Positions 6,164-11,925 of a DNA stretch of 11,925 bases are shown here, one piece after another. The notes under the pieces were generated by a model. It had not been told where the DNA came from and ran no database searches. It was given only the letters and a program-made list of their open reading frames with translations. The DNA comes from Oscillospiraceae bacterium. Lineage in GTDB: Bacteria > Bacillota > Clostridia > Oscillospirales > Ruminococcaceae. The stretch is from NCBI GenBank assembly GCA_022511485.1, contig JAFLUJ010000001.1:14152-26076 (forward strand). Reading direction: 5' to 3'. The position numbers were made by a program, and so were the translations under genes. Position 1 is the stretch's first letter, and every line of letters begins with the position of its first letter.

Positions 6164-8030
6164 CTTTGCTCACCGCCTTATCGTTGTAATAGGAGCTCTG
6201 CAGTTCAAAAAGCTCCGCATATTTTCCTCCCAGCTCCATAAGCTGACTGTGTGTGCCTGTTTCCGCTATCATGCCGTTTTCCAGCAGGATTATCCTGTCG
6301 CAAAAGCGTGTGGACGCCAGCCTGTGGGATATGAAAACGCTTGCTTTTCCTTTTGAAAAGTTCGCATAGTTCATATACATCTCCTGCTCGGCTATAGGAT
6401 CGAGAGCCGCGGTAGGCTCGTCAAGCAAAAGTATGGGAGCGTTTTTGTAAAGAGCCTTCGCCAGAGCCAGCTTCTGCTTCTGACCACCGGACAGCTCAAT
6501 AGCGTCATCATACAGACTTCGTACAAGATGGGTCTTTTCCTTTTCGGTCAGGCTCATTACCTTTTCGTACAGCCCTGCCTGTTTCATACAGCGGACAAGC
6601 TTTTCCCTGTCCGTATTTTCATAGCTTTCGCCGGAAATGTTCTCAGCAATGCTGACGGGAAGCTCATTTATGTCCTGAAATACCGCCGAGAACAGAGTGA
6701 AATATTCGTCCCGGTTGTATGAATTGACAGGCTTTCCGTTCAGCAGAATTTCTCCCTCTGTAGGATCGTAAAGTCCGCACATAAGCTTTATCAGAGTGGT
6801 CTTGCCCGCACCATTCAGACCCACCAGCGCAAGACGTTCACCCTTATGAAGCGTAAAGGACAGATTTTTTATTGTTGGTTCCTCAGCTTTGTAATATGTG
6901 TAGCTGACATTCCGAAACTCTATTTCATGATCCCCTGCGGGCAGAGGCTCACCCTTGCCCCTGTTTGTTTTATCAGGCAGGTCGCAGTACTCTCTTGCGT
7001 AGGAGATATTATCGCTCTGCCACTTGAATCCACTGTAGCTGTCCACAAGGTTATACACAGTATTGGACAGCATTGATATTGCGTTGAAATAAAGCACGAA
7101 ATCTCCCGCACCGATATTTCCTGTGAACACCTTATATACAACATATCCATAGGAACAAAAATATCCCGTCCATAGAACGATCTGCTCGACTACATCATGT
7201 CTGAATGACCATTCGTCCTGCTGCTCATACCAGTCAAGACGTTTTGAGAAGGAACGCTCCAGCGCCTGCCTGAAAAACACCGGAAGATTAAATATCCGCA
7301 TATCCTTAGCGTAGGAAATATCCGAAGCTGCCGAATTGATATATTCAAGCTGACGGTCATAGTTCTGCCAGTTGTCCGCCATGTTCCATATCCACATCAT
7401 TTTCCTGCGATTCAGCTTATAGCTGATAAAGCTCGGTATGGCAACGATAAGCACCATTACGGGACTCAAATATGACAGAATTCCGCCCATAGCCGTAAAT
7501 GCCAATATGTTGCCCAGCAGCTTTCTGACATTGTATAGTGTATCATACGCAACGCTTTCCGTGGCGTAATGCGCCTTGGAGAGTGCATCATTTACCGAAG
7601 TTTTTTCGTTGTTCTCGTAGTCGGTATAGACGTTCTTTCTCACAAGGATATTCTGCATATGTCTGCGGAAACGGCTGCTGCCTACCCACTGATTATAGGT
7701 CGATGAAATATCGCTCAGCTCCGCCAGAACACGCTCGATCACAAGCAATCCAATGACGATCATCATGAGCGTTCGTCTGCTCCGTTCTCCGAGAACAAGC
7801 TCAACCACATATTTGTCCACAAACATTGCCGCTATTTGCCAGCCCTTGTCAAACAAAAAGCCTGTGAATATCATCAGCACCGTCACCTTATCGACCGACC
7901 ATGCTTCCGAGAAAATGTAGCGGATATTTTCCCACAAGCCGTATTTTCTTTCAGCACGCTCCGCATTGAATTTATCCCATGCGGCTTTATTTTTCTCTTT
8001 GGTGTATTTTGCTATCTTAACTCGTTTCAT
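6156..8030 (-). CDS. ABC exporter half-transporter (permease-ATPase fusion), first subunit
   Basis: I place the start at 8030 (624 aa) rather than 8069, because GGAGGGG lies 6 bases before this ATG and the longer version has no ribosome binding site. Numbering from 8030: a charged cytoplasmic N-terminal region rich in Lys, Arg and Glu (about 1-45), an exporter-type membrane domain (hydrophobic segments near 48-65, 85-103, 172-205 and 283-330), then the ATPase domain (about 368-615). Motifs are complete: Walker A GLNGAGKTT (404-412), Q-loop Gln452, signature LSGGQ (513-517), Walker B LLLDEP with Glu538, and His569. Many heterodimeric exporters have one degenerate ATPase site; here both partners keep the catalytic Glu and His. 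It is co-transcribed with the downstream partner gene. No transcriptional regulator gene is adjacent in the window. Confidence 0.93.
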   Translation of the reverse strand: MKRVKIAKYTKEKNKAAWDKFNAERAERKYGLWENIRYIFSEAWSVDKVTVLMIFTGFLFDKGWQIAAMFVDKYVVELVLGERSRRTLMMIVIGLLVIERVLAELSDISSTYNQWVGSSRFRRHMQNILVRKNVYTDYENNEKTSVNDALSKAHYATESVAYDTLYNVRKLLGNILAFTAMGGILSYLSPVMVLIVAIPSFISYKLNRRKMMWIWNMADNWQNYDRQLEYINSAASDISYAKDMRIFNLPVFFRQALERSFSKRLDWYEQQDEWSFRHDVVEQIVLWTGYFCSYGYVVYKVFTGNIGAGDFVLYFNAISMLSNTVYNLVDSYSGFKWQSDNISYAREYCDLPDKTNRGKGEPLPAGDHEIEFRNVSYTYYKAEEPTIKNLSFTLHKGERLALVGLNGAGKTTLIKLMCGLYDPTEGEILLNGKPVNSYNRDEYFTLFSAVFQDINELPVSIAENISGESYENTDREKLVRCMKQAGLYEKVMSLTEKEKTHLVRSLYDDAIELSGGQKQKLALAKALYKNAPILLLDEPTAALDPIAEQEMYMNYANFSKGKASVFISHRLASTRFCDRIILLENGMIAETGTHSQLMELGGKYAELFELQSSYYNDKAVSKDE

Positions 8031-8052
8031 CTGTTTCCCCTCCGAGATCTGG

Positions 8053-8091
8053 TATAATACTAATCCCAAGTCAAAAAATAGACAAAGTCAA
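8053..8091 (-). promoter_or_regulatory. Putative promoter and operator region of the ABC exporter operon
   Basis: The fhs terminator lies just upstream, so the ABC operon should start here. On the minus strand a -10-like TATTAT (8054-8059) is visible, but no -35 hexamer lies at normal spacing. Two direct repeats TTGACTT (8085-8091 and 8068-8074) are 17 bases apart, and the first is part of a loose palindrome TTGAC-N3-GTCTA. This arrangement would fit a regulator-dependent promoter. The exact site is uncertain. Confidence 0.35.
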
Positions 8092-8118
8092 TGTTTTAGA
8101 TTAAGAATAGTATAACAC

Positions 8119-8156
8119 AAAAAAGACCGTTCGTGTTGATTTCGGAACGAACGGTC
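8119..8156 (-). terminator. Intrinsic terminator of fhs
   Basis: A perfect 10-bp stem (GACCGTTCGT at 8125-8134 pairing with ACGAACGGTC at 8147-8156, 12-base loop) is followed on the minus strand by TTTTTTGTG. The 5' arm is partly duplicated 20 bases upstream: GAACGGTCAAT occurs on the plus strand at 8149-8159 and again at 8169-8179. Confidence 0.9.
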
Positions 8157-8185
8157 AATATAGGGAATGAACGGTCAATCAAATA

Positions 8186-8252
8186 TATAGGCAACACCGC
8201 ACAAAGAGCATCTGCCGCCTTTGCACGCAGTCTTTGTGTGGTATTGCCTGTA
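8186..8252. repeat. Imperfect inverted repeat (about 67 bases), member of a dispersed family
   Basis: The left arm (8186-8207) and right arm (8231-8252) are complementary over 22 positions with about three mismatches, two of which could be G-U pairs in RNA. The arms carry AGGCAACACCGCACAAAGA and its counterpart; the 23-base loop contains GCCGCCTTTGCACGC. It lies in the 3' untranslated region of fhs, between the stop codon and the terminator. A second, partial copy is at 3088-3130. The shape suggests a REP- or MITE-like element without coding capacity. Confidence 0.75.
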
Positions 8253-8264
8253 TTCTCTGCTTTC

Positions 8265-9935
8265 TTAAAACAGTCCGGAAATATTTCCGTTATTATCACA
8301 GTCGATCTTAAGTGCAGCAGGGTCTTTGGGAAGTCCCGGCATTATCATGATGTCTCCGGTAAGAGCTACCACAAATCCTGCGCCTGCGGAAAGCTTCACG
8401 TCACGGACTGTAATTGTAAAGTTCTCAGGCTTGCCAAGCTTGTTGGGATCGTCAGAAAGGGAATACTGTGTCTTTGCAACGCAGACAGGTATGTCCGCAA
8501 AGCCAAGATTTTCGATCTCCCTGATGGACTTTTCCGCCTGTGCGGTAAATGTAACTCCGTCCGCACGGTAAATTTCCTTTGCAATAGTCTCCAGCTTTTC
8601 CTTGATGGGAAGCTTCTCATCATAAAGGGGCTTGAAGTCAGCCTTGCCTTCTTCAATTACATCGCAGACCTTCTGTGCAAGATCAGTTCCTCCATCGCCG
8701 CCCTTGGCGAAGATCTCCGTCATTGATACCTGAACTCCCATGCCCTTGCAGAATTCCTCAACAGCAGCGATCTCTGCATCGGTGTCGGTGTAGAAACGGT
8801 TTATAGCAACTACTACAGGTACACCGAATTTATGGATATTTTCAATGTGAGTTTTAAGATTTACAATACCCTTTTTAAGAGCGTCCACATTCTCGTCGGT
8901 AAGCTCAGTTCTGGGAACTCCGCCGTTGTATTTCAGAGCACGGATAGTCGCAACAACAACTGCACAGGAGGGCTTCAACCCCGCAAAACGGCACTTGATG
9001 TCGAAGAATTTCTCCGCGCCAAGATCAGCGCCGAAGCCTGCCTCTGTGATGCAGTAGTCTCCTAATTTAAGAGCAAGCTTTGTGGCTCTTATGGAGTTAC
9101 AGCCGTGAGCGATATTTGCAAACGGACCTCCGTGCATGATAGCAGGAGTGTTCTCCAGTGTCTGAACAAGGTTAGGCTTAAGAGCGTCCTTCAGGAGGGC
9201 AGTCATCGCACCGTGAGCTCCAAGGTCGTGAGCATAAACAGGCTTGCCGTCATATGTGTAAGCAACGAGTATCCTTCCAAGACGTTCTTTAAGATCGCTT
9301 AGATCGGAAGCAAGACAAAGTATAGCCATTACTTCGGAAGCAACGGTGATCCTGAAAGAATCCTGTCTGGGAACTCCGTTTACCTTTCCGCCAAGACCTA
9401 CGATAATGTTTCTGAGGGCGCGGTCGTTCATGTCAAGACAGCGGTCTATCATGATCCTGCGCTGGTCGATGCCCAGAGAGTTACCCTGCTGCATATGGTT
9501 GTCCAGCAGAGCGCAAAGGAGATTGTTTGCCGCAGTGATAGCGTGCATATCTCCGGTAAAGTGGAGGTTGATGTCCTCCATAGGAACGACCTGAGCGTAT
9601 CCGCCGCCTGCCGCTCCGCCCTTGATTCCAAAAACAGGACCAAGGGATGGTTCGCGCAGAGCAAGAACAGCGCTCTTGCCTATCTTAGCCATAGCCTCTG
9701 CAAGACCTACGGATACCGTAGTTTTTCCCTCGCCTGCCGGAGTGGGGTTCACAGCAGTAACAAGAATGAGCTTTCCGTCGGGCTGTCCGGATGTCCTTAC
9801 AAAAAGCGATTCGGACAGCTTTGCCTTATAGTGACCATAAGGCTCAATATCGTCAGGTCCGATTCCGAGGTTCTCGGCGACCCTGGTAATTTTCAGCATA
9901 TTCGCCTGCTGAGCGATCTCAATATCAGATAACAT
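8265..9935 (-). CDS. fhs: Formate-tetrahydrofolate ligase (10-formyl-THF synthetase)
   Basis: The enzyme joins formate to tetrahydrofolate using ATP to give 10-formyl-THF, feeding one-carbon units to purine synthesis, or serving the methyl branch of the Wood-Ljungdahl pathway in acetogens. The 556 aa length is typical of the bacterial monofunctional enzyme. Diagnostic motifs include the ATP-binding loop PTPAGEGKTT (64-73) and the first signature GIKGGAAGGGY (103-113). PMEDINLHFTGD (118-129) and the second signature VATIRALKYNGG (328-339) are also present, and the C-terminus with MPGLPKDPAA is complete. The ATG is preceded by GGGTGG at acceptable spacing. It forms a single-gene unit between its own promoter and terminator; no other folate gene (folD, fchA, metF) is adjacent. 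This context favours a general one-carbon role rather than an acetogenesis cluster. Confidence 0.98.
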   Translation of the reverse strand: MLSDIEIAQQANMLKITRVAENLGIGPDDIEPYGHYKAKLSESLFVRTSGQPDGKLILVTAVNPTPAGEGKTTVSVGLAEAMAKIGKSAVLALREPSLGPVFGIKGGAAGGGYAQVVPMEDINLHFTGDMHAITAANNLLCALLDNHMQQGNSLGIDQRRIMIDRCLDMNDRALRNIIVGLGGKVNGVPRQDSFRITVASEVMAILCLASDLSDLKERLGRILVAYTYDGKPVYAHDLGAHGAMTALLKDALKPNLVQTLENTPAIMHGGPFANIAHGCNSIRATKLALKLGDYCITEAGFGADLGAEKFFDIKCRFAGLKPSCAVVVATIRALKYNGGVPRTELTDENVDALKKGIVNLKTHIENIHKFGVPVVVAINRFYTDTDAEIAAVEEFCKGMGVQVSMTEIFAKGGDGGTDLAQKVCDVIEEGKADFKPLYDEKLPIKEKLETIAKEIYRADGVTFTAQAEKSIREIENLGFADIPVCVAKTQYSLSDDPNKLGKPENFTITVRDVKLSAGAGFVVALTGDIMIMPGLPKDPAALKIDCDNNGNISGLF

Positions 9936-9968
9936 TTTACACTACCACCCTTTTTTTATAATAATATA

Positions 9969-9997
9969 ATTATAGCATAATAATCCGCTCTTGCCAA
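9969..9997 (-). promoter_or_regulatory. Promoter of fhs
   Basis: The minus strand has TTGGCA (9992-9997), a 17-base spacer and TATAAT (9969-9974), a near-perfect sigma-A promoter. Transcription should start near 9962, leaving a leader of only about 27 bases, too short for a riboswitch. Confidence 0.88.
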
Positions 9998-10121
9998 CAC
10001 TTTTCCCAAATTAATTTAAATAATTTTATATCGAAGCATATTTTGCCTTACAACCGCTAATTGCTTAACAATGCAAGGATCATAGAGTAAATTATGTACC
10101 CGTGTCGTATGTCACACTGAC
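9998..10121. other. AT-rich intergenic stretch, no gene seen
   Basis: This is the gene-free part of the 343-base gap between fhs and the secreted protein gene; the rest of the gap holds the fhs promoter and the branched terminator. The only structure I see is a short perfect palindrome, TGTCA-CAC-TGACA (10110-10122), which abuts the A7/U7 tract of the upstream terminator. It is about 110 bases upstream of the fhs -35 box, so an operator role is doubtful. Confidence 0.5.
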
Positions 10122-10243
10122 AAAAAAAGTAACCAGCGATATGGGTCAAGGCTCAGCCTTGTAGAAATTTTTGGAGCTGTCAAGGTCGGTTTCACCGTTA
10201 ATTTTAACCTTGACAGCTCCATAAAATTTCTGATATACTGGTT
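10122..10243 (-). terminator. Large branched inverted repeat ending in a U7 tract
   Basis: In the transcript of the secreted protein gene this region can fold as a three-way junction. The closing stem pairs AACCAG with CTGGTT (10238-10243 with 10131-10136), extended by AT pairs. Inside lies a long hairpin of 24-25 bases per arm with one indel (10207-10231 with 10163-10186), capped by an internal CGGT/ACCG stem. Next to it is a short hairpin CAAGGC-TGA-GCCTTG (10147-10161). After the closing stem comes ACTTTTTTT. It probably acts as an intrinsic terminator, but the structure is far more elaborate than termination requires; it may instead be a mobile repeat or a structured RNA. Confidence 0.7.
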
Positions 10244-10278
10244 CAGCGGTTGTGGCGTATTATTAAACAATATATATT

Positions 10279-11562
10279 TTACTTAGCCACGACCTCAAAC
10301 ATTGCATATGCACTGGCAAATTCAACATCAGAATCCGCCTTGGGACTTTGAAGAGTAACAGGAGTTACAGTGCCGTCCTCTGAAAGAACAGCAACAGGAT
10401 TTGCAAATTTGATACTGGTATCCGTCACATCGTTTATGGGTATTCTGTAGAATCCAGGAGTGAGCTTGTAGCCGGTGCTGGCAAGAGACCTGAACGGCAG
10501 ATCGAAAGTTTCTCCCTTGTAGTTCATAGAGTAAAGCTCCATTGTCATCGGGACATTTCCGTCCAGATCAGCGAAGCAGTCAACCCACTGACCTTTTTCC
10601 CAGCGTTCCAGTAAAACAGGAGCACCAAAGTTTTGAGTGCCGATGTCTGTGATCTTTGTAAGCTTTATTGTGATATTTTTTGTGCCGGCTTTGATCTTTC
10701 CTCCTACATCGGCAGAGATGGCAAGAGGCGTCTGTCCAGTCAGATTGCCGTCCTTATCAAAGCTGTAGGAGCTGTCTCCTATCTGCATATCACCGGTTGC
10801 AAGGTATCCGTCCAGACAATATTTCTTTGCCCCGTCCTTGCCCTTGATCCAGCCGGTATATGGCTTTCCGTTATTGTAGCGTCTGTTTATGCCGTCTTCC
10901 TTTACCCAGCCGGATTTTCCGGAAGTTACCTGAAATACAGTGTAAACAATGTGCCATGTGCCTTCACGGTTTTCTTCTTCCCAAGCCGGGAATGTGATCC
11001 TGTAATATCCTTCGGAGAAATTGTTTCCTGTATATGCCTGCGGATAGAAGGTTCCCGTATTGCCCTTTTCATAGCTTACGCCAAGACTCACATCATCTAC
11101 ACCATACATAGAACTTTCGTCCATGCAGTCTACCCATAAACCTTTTTCCCAGCGTTCCATTTTATATGGTTCGGCTGCTCCGTATTTCTTGCCACTATTG
11201 TCGGTGGTGGAAATGGTCACGGTGATCTTATCTGTTGTGGGTAAAATATCGTCCTTACATTCCCCGATAACCGGAGGGGTAAACTTTTCTCCGGTATAAG
11301 TTCCGTCCTCGCCAAAATTGTAGGTCTTGCTTCCGATCGTAAAATATCCCTTTACAAGATAACCGTCAAGAACATATTTCTTTGAACCGTCCTTATTTTT
11401 CAGCCAGCCTGTATAGGGAGAGCCGCTGCTGTAGCGTCTGGAAACGCCGTCTTCCTTTACCCAGCCGTTTGTTTTGTCAGCATATGCGGATAATCCCACT
11501 GCTGTAATTGTCATTGCTGCTGCCGCAGCCGCTGCAATGATCTTTTTAGTAATACCTTTCAT
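10279..11562 (-). CDS. Secreted protein with two cell-wall-binding repeat and Ig-like modules
   Basis: This 427 aa protein starts with a clear signal peptide: charged MKGITKK, an alanine-rich core and a likely cut after AYA (residue 28). The mature part is a tandem duplication. Module A has a cell-wall-binding (choline-binding-like) repeat pair at about 32-92 (GWVKEDG, RRY, PYTGW, KKY-LDGYL, then an IG-Y-F-DG hairpin). It is followed by an Ig-like beta domain at about 105-213 containing ERWEKGLWVDC and EGYYRI. Module B repeats this at 217-277 and 280-426 (ERWEKGQWVDC, GFYRI). The two binding segments are roughly 60% identical by hand alignment, so duplication is fairly old or selected for divergence. 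The Ig-like domain resembles the bacterial Big_14 type, a match made from memory of its W-x-W...YRI pattern. There is no catalytic domain or sortase motif. It is probably held non-covalently at the envelope. AGGAGG lies 8 bases before the ATG. The ligand is unknown. Confidence 0.8.
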   Translation of the reverse strand: MKGITKKIIAAAAAAAMTITAVGLSAYADKTNGWVKEDGVSRRYSSGSPYTGWLKNKDGSKKYVLDGYLVKGYFTIGSKTYNFGEDGTYTGEKFTPPVIGECKDDILPTTDKITVTISTTDNSGKKYGAAEPYKMERWEKGLWVDCMDESSMYGVDDVSLGVSYEKGNTGTFYPQAYTGNNFSEGYYRITFPAWEEENREGTWHIVYTVFQVTSGKSGWVKEDGINRRYNNGKPYTGWIKGKDGAKKYCLDGYLATGDMQIGDSSYSFDKDGNLTGQTPLAISADVGGKIKAGTKNITIKLTKITDIGTQNFGAPVLLERWEKGQWVDCFADLDGNVPMTMELYSMNYKGETFDLPFRSLASTGYKLTPGFYRIPINDVTDTSIKFANPVAVLSEDGTVTPVTLQSPKADSDVEFASAYAMFEVVAK

Positions 11563-11593
11563 TGTGTTTTCCTCCTATAGTATTTCTTCTATT

Positions 11594-11622
11594 ATCATAC
11601 CACTATTTTTGTTCACTGTCAA
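11594..11622 (-). promoter_or_regulatory. Promoter of the secreted cell-wall-binding protein
   Basis: The minus strand has TTGACA (11617-11622), a 17-base spacer and TATGAT (11594-11599). The -35 box begins 3 bases after the stop codon of the preceding gene, so the two paralogous genes can be transcribed separately even though only 63 bases separate them. Confidence 0.85.
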
Positions 11623-11625
11623 TGG

Positions 11626-11925
11626 TCAGACAGCTTCAAACAGCACGCTGAAATTTTCTTCTGCACCGCTTTTTGAATTATGTGCGGAAAGGTCAATTTT
11701 GTAATATCCGGGATTATTTTGAAAACAATAATTATATTCCTGCGGATTAAAATGTGCAGTGCCATTTTCGGAATATGAAATAATGGTACTATCTTCATCA
11801 AGTCCATAGTCAGAAAAAGATGTTTCCTTATACAGTGCCCATCTGCCGTTTTCCCAGCGCAGCATTTTAACAGATTCGGAAAAAATATAATCTTCTTTTT
11901 TATCCGTTCCGGAAGAAATATTTAT
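11626..11925 (-). CDS. C-terminal fragment of a second Ig-like domain protein (cut by window edge)
   Basis: An open frame enters from the right edge and ends with TGA at 11626-11628, giving 99 visible residues; the internal ATG at 11865 is not the real start. The fragment contains VKMLRWENGRWALYK and GYYKIDL, matching the W-x-W and YRI landmarks of the Ig-like domains in the next gene (KMERWEKGLWVDC, GYYRITF). It ends directly after the domain (FSVLFEAV compared with MFEVVAK). It is therefore probably the C-terminal Ig-like domain of a paralogous secreted protein. Whether the missing part also carries cell-wall-binding repeats or another sensor or enzyme domain is unknown. Confidence 0.75.
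   Translation of the reverse strand: MNISSGTDKKEDYIFSESVKMLRWENGRWALYKETSFSDYGLDEDSTIISYSENGTAHFNPQEYNYCFQNNPGYYKIDLSAHNSKSGAEENFSVLFEAV

Noticed and set aside
8031..8069. Longer version of the first ABC subunit starting at 8069
   Set aside because: It has no ribosome binding site and would cover the GGAGGGG that serves the ATG at 8030 as well as the promoter-like region.
8186..8252. Hairpin repeat as a CRISPR unit or insertion sequence end
   Set aside because: There is no regular spacer pattern, no transposase and only one full copy in the window, so a dispersed non-coding repeat is the more modest reading.
8133..8726. A 197-residue open frame on the plus strand opposite fhs
   Set aside because: It covers the fhs terminator, the hairpin repeat and the conserved fhs C-terminus; no ribosome binding site or known domain is visible.
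9936..9968. Riboswitch upstream of fhs (for example a tetrahydrofolate riboswitch)
   Set aside because: The mapped promoter leaves only about 27 bases of leader, too short for any known folate riboswitch.

Overview
The window looks like chromosomal DNA of a low-to-moderate GC, Gram-positive, fibre-degrading gut or rumen Firmicute, most likely a Ruminococcus of the R. albus type. The pointers are a GH9 cellulase-family enzyme, a lipoprotein esterase, a secreted protein with Gram-positive cell-wall-binding repeats, strong AGGAGG-type ribosome binding sites, and sigma-A promoters with AT-rich spacers. The genus is an inference from gene content. Every supported gene lies on the minus strand, so transcription runs from high to low coordinates; the regions below are given in that order.

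(1) 11925-10279: the C-terminal end of a protein with a bacterial Ig-like domain, cut by the window edge, is followed by a complete secreted protein (427 aa). The latter has its own strong promoter and two copies of a [cell-wall-binding repeat + Ig-like domain] unit. A large branched inverted repeat ending in a U7 tract (10122-10243) closes this transcript.

(2) 9997-8119: fhs (formate-tetrahydrofolate ligase) is a single-gene unit with its own consensus promoter. Its 3' region holds a hairpin-forming dispersed repeat and then an intrinsic terminator.

(3) 8100-4271: two overlapping genes encode a probable heterodimeric ABC exporter. Both ATPase sites look intact.

(4) 4261-3208: a gene for a peptidase-U32-like protein with a cysteine cluster, with a strong promoter and a GC-rich terminator.

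(5) 3143-84: a two-gene operon encodes a GH9-family glycoside hydrolase without a signal peptide and an SGNH/GDSL hydrolase lipoprotein. The GH9 enzyme lacks one of the usual catalytic aspartates. The pair suggests handling of plant cell-wall oligosaccharides, with deacylation outside the cell and glucan or oligosaccharide processing inside.

(6) 76-1: a perfect consensus promoter (TTGACA-N17-TATAAT) directs transcription out of the window. The first bases of its leader resemble the start of a T-box leader; the controlled gene lies outside.

Most of the window is ordinary housekeeping and accessory content. The points most worth a second look are the altered GH9 active site, the branched terminator-like RNA at 10122-10243, the dispersed hairpin repeat shared by 8186-8252 and 3088-3130, the tandem Ig-like/cell-wall-binding genes, and the T-box-like leader. 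I found no CRISPR array, transposase, tRNA, rRNA or clear defence or biosynthetic system.
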